DNA from: Pirellulales bacterium
GTDB lineage: Bacteria > Planctomycetota > Planctomycetia > Pirellulales > UBA1268
DNA: 50,043 bases
NCBI GenBank assembly: GCA_017853835.1
Contig: JAFMIU010000018.1
Coordinates: 1 to 50,043 of the forward strand
Direction: 5' to 3'
The notes beneath the pieces were generated by a model. That model made no database searches. It had not been told where the DNA came from and saw only the letters and a list, made by a program, of their open reading frames with translations. Made by a program: the position numbers and the translations under genes. Below are positions 32,909 to 42,000 of this stretch, piece after piece. The first letter of the stretch is position 1; the number at the start of each line of letters is the position of its first letter.

Positions 32909-34215
32909 ACCCGCGCGCCGCCGCCAAGGGGACGGGCCAAAAGCTGCTCGATTTCGTCAGGGGCGATCGGGATGTGGCTGCACAGGTCGATCGGGCCGTT
33001 CGCTGTCACGAGAATGTCATTTTCCAGGCGAACGGCCAGCCCCTCCTCGGGGATGTAAATGCCCGGTTCCACCGTCATGACCCATCCAGCTTCCAAGGGA
33101 CCGTCCACCGGCGCCATGTCGTGCACCCCCAGCCCCAGGGAGTGGCCAAGGCCGTGCATGAAATACTTCTTGCATGCGGGCTCGTCCGGGGAGTCGCTGG
33201 CCGCCTGCTCGGATGTGATGAGGCCAAGGCCGACCAGTTCCGTCGCCATCTCGACCTGGGCGGCGCGTTTCCACTCACGAAGGCTCGTGCCCACCGTCGT
33301 GCGGGCGATCGACGACACGAGCACGCGGTGCACCGCGTCGTACACGGCCCGCTGGCGCGGCGTGAACCGACCGTTGACGGGATAGGTTCGAGTCAGGTCG
33401 CTGGCGTAGTTGGCGTAGGAGGCCCCTACATCGACGAGCACCAGTTCGCCATCGCTGCAGGGCTGGTCATTGTCGAGATAGTGGAGCACGCAGGCGTTTT
33501 TGCCCGAGCCGATGATCGGCTCGTAGGCCATCCGGCCACGGTGGCGAATGAACTCGGCGGCGAGTTCCGCCTCGAGTTCATATTCCATCACGCCGGGCCG
33601 CAGTGCCGAGAGCATTCGTGACAGGCCGGCGCCGGTGATGTCGGCGGCACGTCGAATCAGTGCCACCTCGGCTGCAGTCTTCACGGCGCGCAACCGTCGC
33701 AGAATCGGGGCGAGCCGTTCGAAGCGATGAAGCGGATAGCGGTGCATGAGCTGTCGAGCCATCCGCACATCGCGGCTCTCAACCTCGATCGCCGCCCGCT
33801 CATGCTCGTTGGCGTTGAGAAACACGGCCGACGATTCGCACAGAAGCGCGTGCAGCACGGCGGGCAGGTCGGCGACCCACCGCACCTTGGCGATGCCGGA
33901 GATACCCATGGCCCGTTCCTTGGTGAGCTTCTCTCCTTCCCATGTCGCCAGATGCTCATTGGGCTGCCGGATGAAAAGCATTTCGCGGTTGGCTGGGTCG
34001 TTCGCACCGGGAGCAAGCACCAGTACGCTTTCCTCCTGCTCGATGCCGGTGGCCCAAAAGAGATCGCCGGCTGGGTGGATTTTGAGCGTGCCGTCTCCGG
34101 TGGTGGGGAGCACGTCGGCGGCATGAAGCACGGCGACGGCCCCGGCGGGGAGCTGCTGCACGAGCCTGCTGCGGTTGGCGATGAACAGGGCGGGATCGAT
34201 CGGCGCGTGGCGCAT
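32905..34215 (-). CDS. pepP: Xaa-Pro aminopeptidase (M24B)
   Basis: A 436-residue cytoplasmic metalloaminopeptidase that removes an N-terminal residue preceding proline. The N-terminal creatinase-like domain (residues 1-170) precedes the pita-bread catalytic domain. Metal ligands are visible as Asp in LVLVDVGASY and in ASDLTRTYP, His in HGLGHSLGLGVHD, Glu in TVEPGIYIP and Glu in VRLENDI. The ATG at 34215 is preceded by GAGGA. The frame remains open far upstream, but that stretch is the antisense of the aldehyde dehydrogenase gene and is not part of this protein. It forms a two-gene operon with the FKBP isomerase, a sensible pairing around proline. Confidence 0.94.
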   Translation of the reverse strand: MRHAPIDPALFIANRSRLVQQLPAGAVAVLHAADVLPTTGDGTLKIHPAGDLFWATGIEQEESVLVLAPGANDPANREMLFIRQPNEHLATWEGEKLTKERAMGISGIAKVRWVADLPAVLHALLCESSAVFLNANEHERAAIEVESRDVRMARQLMHRYPLHRFERLAPILRRLRAVKTAAEVALIRRAADITGAGLSRMLSALRPGVMEYELEAELAAEFIRHRGRMAYEPIIGSGKNACVLHYLDNDQPCSDGELVLVDVGASYANYASDLTRTYPVNGRFTPRQRAVYDAVHRVLVSSIARTTVGTSLREWKRAAQVEMATELVGLGLITSEQAASDSPDEPACKKYFMHGLGHSLGLGVHDMAPVDGPLEAGWVMTVEPGIYIPEEGLAVRLENDILVTANGPIDLCSHIPIAPDEIEQLLARPLGGGARV

Positions 34216-34323
34216 GAGGTTTCCTCGAAGGCAGCCGTATTGTCGGGCTTTTCGCCGGCGTCGCAAGGCAATGGGAGCGACTAGACTTCCGAATCGCATC
34301 TGTGACCTGCCGGAGTCGACCGT

Positions 34324-35916
34324 ATGAGCGATCACGTTCCCGTTCTGATCGCCGGAAGCTGGCGTCCTGCGTCGGCCACACGCACCTACCGCGCCGTCGA
34401 TCCGACCCGCGGGGAATGCCGCGACGACATCTGGCCGGTGAGCGGGTGGAGCGACGTTGAGGAGGCGCTCGACGCCGCCGTCGCCGCGGCGCAAGAACTT
34501 GCCCGTCTGCCGGTCGAGGCGGTCGCGAGGTTTCTCGAACGGTATGCCGATCGCCTCGAGACGAGAGGCGACGAACTCGTGGCACTCGCGCATGCCGAAA
34601 CCGGCCTCGCCCGAGCCCCGAGGCTCGCCGAGGTGGAGATGCCCCGAACGCTGCTCCAGCTCCGTCAGGCCGCGGCGAGCGCCCGCGAGCAGACCTGGCG
34701 CATGGCCATGATCGACACCCGCACCAACATTCGCGCGGCGGCATTTGGCCTCGGGCCGGTGGTCGTCTTCCCTCCCTCCAACTTTCCGCTGGCCTATGGC
34801 GCCGTGACGGGTGGCGATTTCGCCTCGGCCATCGCGGCAGGCAACCCCGTCATCGCCAAGGCCCACGAGTTGTCGCCGTCGGTCTCGAGAGTGGCCGCCG
34901 AGGAGGCCGTTGCCGCGCTCTCCGAGACGGGCCTTCCCAACGCCACGGTGCAGCTGATCCACGGACTCGATCCGCACGACGGCGAGAGGCTCGTCGCCGA
35001 CCCGCGTGTGGGGGCGACCGGATTCACCGGGAGCCAGGTGGCCGGGGAGGCCCTCTTTCGCGCCGCCAGTGCCGCCGGTCGCGTGATCTGGGTGGAGATG
35101 GGAAGCATCAATCCCGTGGTGTTCCTGCCGGGTGCCGTAGCCGAGCGGGGTGATGCCCTGGCCGATGATCTGACGGCGAGCGTCACCGGCTCCGCAGGGC
35201 AGTTCTGCACGAAGCCCGGCCTCGTGGTGCTGGTGCGCGATCCGGCCGGGGAGGCCCTGACTGCTGCCATCGCGAGGCGTTTTGCGTCGATGGGGCCTCA
35301 GGTGCTCCTGGGGCGTTCCGCATGCGATCGCCTCGTCGCGGCGGTTTCGGCGATCGAACAGGCCGGGGCCTCGGTGATCGCGGGTGCGGCATCGGCATCG
35401 AGCCCGACGCGTCACGCGCCCACGCTCCTGTCGGTGTCGGGCCGCATCCTGCTCGAGCGGCCCGACGACTTTCTCGTTGAAGCCTTTGGCAATGCCACGC
35501 TCGTGGTGACGTGCGATTCGCTCGCCGAGGTGGAGCGGGTGGTCGCAGGCGTGCACGGCTCGCTCGGAGCAAGCATCTATACTGCGACAGATGGTCGCGA
35601 CGACGAGGCCTTTGGCGCGATCGCACCGTTGCTGATGGCACGAGCGGGTCGAGTGGTGGAGAATCGCATGCCCACCGGGCTCGGCATCGTGCCCTCGATG
35701 CAGCATGGCGGACCATGGCCGTCGGCAGGCCCTCCCTTCTTCTCCTCCGTGGGCTTCCCATGGACGATGCTTCGATTTGCACGAAGGATCTGCTTCGACG
35801 GCTGGAGTGACCATCGCCTCCCGGCGATCCTGCGCGACGCCCCGCCGCCCGGCCGCCCGTGGCGATATGTTGATCAGTCGTGGACGCGAGGGGGCCCTGA
35901 TCCGTGCGCATCGTGA
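34324..35916 (+). CDS. NADP-type aldehyde dehydrogenase, ketoglutarate-semialdehyde dehydrogenase-like
   Basis: A 530-residue aldehyde dehydrogenase of the branch that includes alpha-ketoglutarate semialdehyde dehydrogenase and Vibrio-type fatty aldehyde dehydrogenase. Seen are VVFPPSNFPLAYGAVTGGD with the catalytic Asn, AGNPVIAKAHELSPS, FTGSQVAGEALF, the general-base Glu in WVEMGSINPVVFLPG, and the catalytic Cys at residue 295 in GSAGQFCTKPG. GGAG lies 10 bases before the ATG. The final segment from about residue 465 (GFPWTMLRFARR) is normal for this branch. Such enzymes complete oxidative pentose and hexuronate routes that end in 2-oxoglutarate, so a link to sugar-acid use is possible, but it lies about 11 kb from the sugar block. 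Confidence 0.9.
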   Translation: MSDHVPVLIAGSWRPASATRTYRAVDPTRGECRDDIWPVSGWSDVEEALDAAVAAAQELARLPVEAVARFLERYADRLETRGDELVALAHAETGLARAPRLAEVEMPRTLLQLRQAAASAREQTWRMAMIDTRTNIRAAAFGLGPVVVFPPSNFPLAYGAVTGGDFASAIAAGNPVIAKAHELSPSVSRVAAEEAVAALSETGLPNATVQLIHGLDPHDGERLVADPRVGATGFTGSQVAGEALFRAASAAGRVIWVEMGSINPVVFLPGAVAERGDALADDLTASVTGSAGQFCTKPGLVVLVRDPAGEALTAAIARRFASMGPQVLLGRSACDRLVAAVSAIEQAGASVIAGAASASSPTRHAPTLLSVSGRILLERPDDFLVEAFGNATLVVTCDSLAEVERVVAGVHGSLGASIYTATDGRDDEAFGAIAPLLMARAGRVVENRMPTGLGIVPSMQHGGPWPSAGPPFFSSVGFPWTMLRFARRICFDGWSDHRLPAILRDAPPPGRPWRYVDQSWTRGGPDPCAS

Positions 35917-35934
35917 CCCTGAGGGAGTGACATC

Positions 35935-37142
35935 ATGAGGATTCTGGCCGGGCGATGGAGGACGGGAGCATTGATCGCGGCGACGATGGCGATCGGCATC
36001 GTGTCGGCGCGGGGCATGGCTGCGGAGCAGCGGCTGGCAGGTATCGGTGAGGCGATGCAGTCGATGGTGGACGCTCATGAGATCGCCGGCGCGGTGACCC
36101 TCGTGGTCGATCGCGACGGAGTGCTTCACGAGGAAGGCGTGGGCCTGGCCGATGTGTCGTCCTCGAGGCCGATGACCACCGATGCGATGTTCTGGATCGC
36201 CTCGATGACGAAGCCGATCACCGGCGCCGCGGTCATGATCCTGGTGGACGAGGGCAGAATCGCCCTCGACGACCCCGTCGAGCGACACCTCCCCGAGTTC
36301 GCGGCGTTGAAAATGCCCTCCGGCCGGCCCATCTGACGATCATCCACCTCCTCAGCCATACCTCGGGCCTTGGGGAGGCGGATGAAGCGTCGTCGAAGGC
36401 GGCACGCACGCTTGCCGATCTGGTGCCCGCATGGCTGGCGGCACCGATGAAGTTTGAGCCGGGTGAGAAGTGGGTGTACACGCAGTCGGGGATCAACGCC
36501 GCGGCCAGGGTGGTCGAGGTTGTGTCGGGAAGGTCGTTCGACGTGTTCGTCAGGGAACGGCTCTTTGATCCGCTCGGCATGAGCGACACCACGTTCGTTC
36601 TGTCGGCAGCTCAGCGGGAGCGCCTGGCAACCGCCTACGCCCGCGATCGCGACGGCGGGCTGGCGGCCGTGCCGCTTCGTGCAGGATTTGGGGACCGCGA
36701 CCGCCCGCCCCTCGCGAACGGCGGACTCTTTTCCACCGGGCATGACTATGCCCGCTTCTGTCGCATGCTCTTGGGGCAGGGCGTGCTCGAGGAAACCCGC
36801 GTGCTCAGCGAGGATGCCGTTCGGACATTGTCGACGATTCAGACAGGAGCCATGCCCACGGGCTTTTTTCAGAGAGAGTCCCAGGGGGGCCATGGCCACA
36901 ACTACGGTTGGGGTATTGGCACCTGCGTGCTGCGGGAGCCGCATGAAGGTGTGGCCGCGATGCTCTCACCGGGGAGCTATGGTCACGGTGGCGCGTGGGG
37001 CACCCAGGCCTGGATCGATCCCCGGCGACGCGTCGCCTACATCCTGATGGTGCAGCGTTCGAACTTTCCCAACAGTGACGGCAGCGGGGTGCGACAGGCC
37101 TTTCAGGAGGCGGCCGCGGCGGCACTGTCATCGAGACGGTGA
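35935..37142 (+). pseudogene. Serine hydrolase (beta-lactamase-like), frameshifted
   Basis: Two adjacent frames together encode one serine hydrolase of the beta-lactamase/penicillin-binding family. The first (35935-36336) has a signal peptide and the catalytic SMTK motif in FWIASMTKPITGAAVM, then stops at TGA 36334-36336 just after KMPSGRPI. The second frame continues exactly at that point with TIIHLLSHTSGLGE, then YTQSG (the Tyr motif), LFDPLGMSDTTF and HGGAWGTQAWIDP to 37142. A net loss of one base, or gain of two, around 36330-36336 explains the break. Rejoined, the protein would be about 400 residues, a normal length. Selection still shows in the downstream frame, so this is a recent mutation, a sequencing error or, less likely, programmed frameshifting. 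Confidence 0.85.
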
Positions 37143-37156
37143 GGCTTGATGGAAGA

Positions 37157-38299
37157 TCAGGCGAACGCGCGAGCCAGGCGACGCAAAGACTCGACGAGCC
37201 GATCGGTGGGGCAGGCGACGTTGATGCGGATGAATCCCGGAGCACCGAAGTCACGTCCATCCGAAGGCCCCAGGCCGGCGGCCTCGCAGGCCGCCTGCGG
37301 ATCGATCGCACCGCTCTCGCGGCAGTCGATCCAGGCGAGATAGGTGGCATCAGCCGGCCGGCACGTCAGGCCCGGGATCGACGCCACGGCCTCCTGGACG
37401 AGTCGATGATGCCGGCCGAGCAAGGCAAGCAGTTCCTGACGCCAGGATTCGCCGTGCCGCCACGCCGCGATGGCTGCGGCATAGCCGATCGGATTGACCA
37501 TGGGAACAAGCCCTCCGCCGGCGGCTCGCCATCGTCGTCGGATCGCATCGTCATGGACGATCGCGGCCGCACAGCCGAGCCCGGCGAGGTTCCAGGTTTT
37601 GGAGGGCGCGACGAGCGTGACCGCTTTCTTGGCGGAGGGATGGTCGAGGCTGGCCAGCGGCACGTGGCGTTTCCCATCGAGCATGAGGTCGCCCCAGATT
37701 TCATCGCTGACGATCACGAGGCGATGCCGTTCGGCAAACTCGGCCATCCGCAAAAGATCGTCCTCGCCAAAGGCCGTGCCGGTCGGGTTGTGCGGATGAC
37801 ACAGCCAGAGAAGCCGGGTGCGTGGCGAGGCTGCGTGCTCGAGCGCGTCCCAGTCGATCACCCATCGATCCAATGAGGTGGCTAGGGGCACACGGATGCA
37901 CCGGCGTTCCGCGAGGCCCGGCAGCGACAGAAAGGGTGGGTAGACCGGCGTGAAGGTGAGGATCTCGTCGTCGGGCCGAGCGAGCAGCCGCGCGGTGATC
38001 GCCAGTCCGTTGACGACCCCGGGTGTGGCCACGATGGTGTCAGGATCGATCGTCCAGCGGTGCCGGGTGGCGAGGTGATCGGCGAGCGATTCACGAAATC
38101 CAGGTGGCTCGTGCGTGTAGCCGAACACGCCGTGATCGACACGGTCGTGCATCGCGGCGAGCACCTCCGGCGGCGCCTGGAAGTCCATGTCGGCGACCCA
38201 CACGGGAATGATGTCGCGGCCTGCATACCGATCCCATTTTTCGGAGCCGGTGCCGCGGCGGTCTGGGCATGTCGCGAAGCGTTGGGGCTGGTTGGTCAT
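37157..38299 (-). CDS. PatB/MalY-type cystathionine beta-lyase (C-S lyase)
   Basis: A 380-residue pyridoxal-phosphate enzyme of the fold-type I PatB/MalY group, which cleaves cystathionine or related thioethers to a thiol, pyruvate and ammonia. The group start is clear: GTGSEKWDRY and DIIPVWVADMDFQAPPEV. The cofactor residues are in LLWLCHPHNPTGTAF, IVSDEIWGDLML and the Schiff-base Lys in APSKTWNLAGL; the C-terminal Arg is in PGFIRINVACP. The ATG at 38299 gives the expected start; the open frame beyond it is antisense to mobA. The gene converges on the serine hydrolase pseudogene with only 14 bases between stops and diverges from mobA. Confidence 0.92.
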   Translation of the reverse strand: MTNQPQRFATCPDRRGTGSEKWDRYAGRDIIPVWVADMDFQAPPEVLAAMHDRVDHGVFGYTHEPPGFRESLADHLATRHRWTIDPDTIVATPGVVNGLAITARLLARPDDEILTFTPVYPPFLSLPGLAERRCIRVPLATSLDRWVIDWDALEHAASPRTRLLWLCHPHNPTGTAFGEDDLLRMAEFAERHRLVIVSDEIWGDLMLDGKRHVPLASLDHPSAKKAVTLVAPSKTWNLAGLGCAAAIVHDDAIRRRWRAAGGGLVPMVNPIGYAAAIAAWRHGESWRQELLALLGRHHRLVQEAVASIPGLTCRPADATYLAWIDCRESGAIDPQAACEAAGLGPSDGRDFGAPGFIRINVACPTDRLVESLRRLARAFA

Positions 38300-38367
38300 C
38301 TCGGTGAGTCTACGCCGAGGGCGACCGGCGGTACGATGGAGGGGATCGAGCTTCTGGAGGACGCCAC

Positions 38368-39036
38368 GTGCGTATCGACAGCGTCGGAATCGTGCTGGCC
38401 GGAGGAAGGTCGTCACGGATGGCACCGCTGAACCTCGGCCCAGGCGGGAAGGCTTCGCTCGAGGTCGACGGTATGGCGTGTGTGGTACGTGTCTGCACGG
38501 CCGTGCGGACGGCGGTGGCCAGGGTGATCGTGGTGGCGGCGGAGGGCCAGCCCTTGCCGCCGCTTCCCGACGGCGTGGCGGTGGTGCGGGATACGACGCC
38601 AGACGGCGGCCCCTTGGCCGCCATTCGCGACGGCTTGGTGCATGCCGTCGCCGGCTCGACGCCTCCCCGATGGGCCTTCGTGGCTTCCTGTGATCTTCCC
38701 CATCTCTCCTCGTCGATCGTCGCTCGGCTGCTCGAGGTGGCTTCCGACACGTCGGCGGCCTTCGTGGTGCCGGTGGTGGGTGGACACCCGCAGGTACTCG
38801 GATCGGTGATGGCCTGCGACCTCCTGCCGCGAGTCGCCGCCGCTGCCGCCGCTGGCCGCGGGCCACGGGCGGTCCTGGATGATCTGGCGGCGAGCCGGCC
38901 GGATGCCGTGCGGCTCGTGCCCGAAAATGATCTCATCGACATCGATCCGGCCCTGCGGTCGTTTGACGACATCGACGTCCCGGACGATGTGGCCAGGCTG
39001 CAGCGTTTCTCAAAAATCCCGCCTTCGCGGCACTAA
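38368..39036 (+). CDS. mobA: Molybdenum cofactor guanylyltransferase (MobA-like)
   Basis: A 222-residue nucleotidyltransferase that attaches GMP to molybdopterin, or a close relative in the NTP-transferase superfamily. The N-terminal loop GIVLAGGRSSRMAPLNLG fits the MobA nucleotide-binding pattern (LAGGxSxRM), followed by the Lys of GGKASLEVDG. DTTPDGGPLAAIRDGL, FVASCDLPHLSSSIVARLL and VPVVGGHPQVL match the later MobA blocks. The C-terminus DIDPALRSFDDIDVPDDVARL is also usual ('D-IDTPED' type). The start is GTG at 38368 with CTGGAGG 7 bases upstream. The loop between GGRSSRM and the Lys is a little longer than in Escherichia coli MobA. No other cofactor gene lies in the window. Confidence 0.85.
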   Translation: MRIDSVGIVLAGGRSSRMAPLNLGPGGKASLEVDGMACVVRVCTAVRTAVARVIVVAAEGQPLPPLPDGVAVVRDTTPDGGPLAAIRDGLVHAVAGSTPPRWAFVASCDLPHLSSSIVARLLEVASDTSAAFVVPVVGGHPQVLGSVMACDLLPRVAAAAAAGRGPRAVLDDLAASRPDAVRLVPENDLIDIDPALRSFDDIDVPDDVARLQRFSKIPPSRH

Positions 39037-39047
39037 GCGGCCACTCC

Positions 39048-39053
39048 TATACT
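39048..39053 (+). promoter_or_regulatory. -10-like element directly before the AsmA-like gene
   Basis: TATACT lies 7 bases before the ATG at 39061, there is no Shine-Dalgarno sequence in the interval, and no good -35 box is visible. If functional, transcription would start at or very near the ATG, giving a leaderless mRNA. This is inference from position only. Confidence 0.25.
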
Positions 39054-39060
39054 CCGCCTC

Positions 39061-42000
39061 ATGGCGCGGCGATCACACCGTCAGGGAGCGGCACCTCGGG
39101 CCCGGCGTCGGCTCCGGTGGCTCCTTGCACTGATCGGGCTCGTCGCGGCCGTCTGGTTCGCGCCCGACGTCATCGTGCGCACCCCGCTCCGCGACAAGCC
39201 GCTGGAATGGATCTTTGCGGGGATCGATGGCAGCGTCACGAGTGCGGGCGCCACCTGGCGATGGGTCGGCGGCGTCGAGTTTCACGACGTCATGCTGCGG
39301 GATCGTGAAGGTCGTGCGGTGGCGTTGGTACGACGCATTGCTCTCGATCGGGGCATTCTCGGCCTGGCGGTTCGGCCGCAGGCGATCGGCACGGTGCGGC
39401 TCGTCGACCCGGAGGTGATCGTCGAGGTCCGGACCAACGGCAGTTCACTGGAAGACATCCTCGCGCCGTGGCTGGCGGCGGCGACGGATCCGGTGGCCCT
39501 CGAGCTCGAGGTGATCGGCGGCACGGTGGAGCTCGTCGACACCTCCCGACACGATGCGTGGCGGCTTTCCGACGTGCTGGCTGTTGGAACCCTCGCGGCC
39601 GATGGCTCGTGGTCGGGATGGACGGCGGCGGGACGACTTCGGCACTCGGAAGGAGCTCACGCTGCGGAGATCGTGACGCCGCCGCCAGCCGGCGAGGCGG
39701 ATCCCTCTGGGCCTGTTCAGCTCGATCGCGCCACGATCCCGGCCGCTGCTTCGGCGATGGTGGCTCGCGACGGGGGATGGTCGATCGCGTCGCCCCCCTC
39801 GGCCGACGCCTCGGCGCGGACGTTCACCGTGGCCACGCATCGGCTTCCCCTCGGGGTCTCGAGCGTGCTGGCGACCCGCTTCGGATTGTCCCACATCCTC
39901 GACGGCATCGCCGACCTGCGGCTCGACGTGTCGGGCAGCCCCCAGGGTCGTCATCTCGAGGGCACCGCCGCCCTCGAGCAGTTCGCCGTCTGCGACGCGG
40001 CGGGGCTCGAGGAGCGCCTGGCGATCGATCGCTGCACCATTCCCTTCGACATGACGCTAGGCAGTGAACGGGTTGTCGTGAGGAGACTGGAGGCCACGTC
40101 ACCGGTGGTTCGCGCGGAGGCGACTGGCAGCATCGGGCTCGCGGCGGCACAGGGAGGCTGGCTCGAAGCCGTGGTGGCCGACGACTTCAGCGGGTCGATC
40201 GACATCGATCTGGCTGCGGCCGCCACCGCGCTGCCCCACGGCATCGTGGTGCGGCGTGGTGTGCGGATCACCGGAGGAAGCCTGCGGCTGGCTGCGGCCT
40301 CTCGCGGGGATGGCGGCGACCGTGTGGTGGAGGTGAGGGCTTCCGCTGCCGATGTGGAGGCTGAGCGAGCAGGGACGGATGGGACGGAGGGCGAGCGCAT
40401 TGCCTGGAAGGAGCCGCTGACCGCATGGATGACGGCCCGTCGTGGCCCTGGTGGTGGCGCGCCGCTCGTGCTCGAAGAGGCACGGATCTCGTCTTCGGCG
40501 GCCGAGATTTCAGCGTCGGGCACCCCGACCGCGATCGCGGTGCAGTGGGACGCCGATCTTGGTGCCGTGGCCGAATCCGTCGCCGCTGTTTTCGAAACGG
40601 GCGACGCAACGGTGCGCGGGCACTGCCGCGGTCGGTTCGATGCAAGCGGAGCGGGCCATGGCACCGCGGTCCAGAGCCTCGTCCTTGCGGCCAGCCTCAG
40701 CGACGTCGAGCTGACGGTGCCTGGTCGCATGACCTGGTCCGACGCGCAGCTCGCCATCGAGGCCGAGGCCGACGGGAGATTCAGCACGGGTATCGCTGCG
40801 GTGGAGCGTGCCCGCTGCGTGGTGGCCTCCGGCGACGATCGCCTCGAGGCGACCCTCGACGGCGGCGCCGTGGTCGATCTGATGGCACTCATCGGGCTGT
40901 CGACCGCGACGAACGTGCCTCGGATTCGCCCGGCCGCCAATGCGACGGATGTCACGGCGGAGTGTTCACTCGTTGGGGATCTGGCGAGGTGGTATCCGCG
41001 GCTGGCAGCGGTGGTGCCAGGCGTGGGTTCGCCTGGGCTCGAGGTGGCCGGCCGGGTGACGGCCGCCGCGACGATGTCGCCGCGCGGCGATGTCTGGCAG
41101 TGGCCGAGGGCCGGTGCCGAAATCGACAAACTCGTTGTGCGATGGAAGGGTCGGGAGATCACCGAGCCGCGGGTCGTGATCGCCACGGCCGGTCGGGCCG
41201 ATGCGGTAACCGGCCAGGTTGATCTCTCTTCAGGCGAACTGCTCACGACGAGTATCTCGGTCCGCACGGTCGGCCTCTCCTGGATCCCGCCGACGACCGC
41301 GTCGACGGATCTCCTCGACAGACTGCGTGGTCGAGTGCAATGGCAGGCCGACATCGGTCGCGCCGAGCCATGGTTCGTTCCAGTCGATGCGCGTGCACGC
41401 TGGCCGGCGACAGGCCGCGCCTGGGGAACCTGCGAAATCGTCGATACGCAGGCTGGCCTCAACCTGCTGGTCGAGGCAACGGGAAGCCAGCTCGTGCTGG
41501 CCACGGCACCAGGTGGCAGGCCGGGGGAGCAGCCACGGCCGGTCTGGGGAGAGCCAAGGCTTCTTGCCACCCTCGAGGTGACCAGGCCGAGGACGGCGGC
41601 GGGAATCGAGAATGCCGTGCGGATTGACCGGCTTGCCGTCGAATCCAGCACGCTGGCGATCGCCGCATCGGGAAGGATCGACGACTGGTCCTCGCGAAGA
41701 ATGCTCGATCTGGGTGGCACGGTGGCATACGACTGGCAGCAGGTGTCGCGGCTGATCGCGCCTTGGACCGGCGGTCAGGTGCAGCTGACGGGCGGGGGCG
41801 GTCGTCCCTTCGCCCTGCGCGGCCAGCTCGCCGAATCATCGCCACGGGCCGCCGAGGCTCCCCACCAGCCTGCCACGGCGGCCGTTCCGCTTCCGGAGGG
41901 ATGGCTGGCCGCGACCCGCGGCGCCGACGACGAGCGTCGGCTGTCGGCGCAGGTGACGAGACCGGTCAAGGCGACGAATCCGTTGGTGGATGAACGGCTC

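Noticed and set aside
34216..36288. Upstream extension of the pepP frame by about 690 codons
   Set aside because: The extension is antisense to the aldehyde dehydrogenase and serine hydrolase genes; the conserved Xaa-Pro aminopeptidase start is at 34215.
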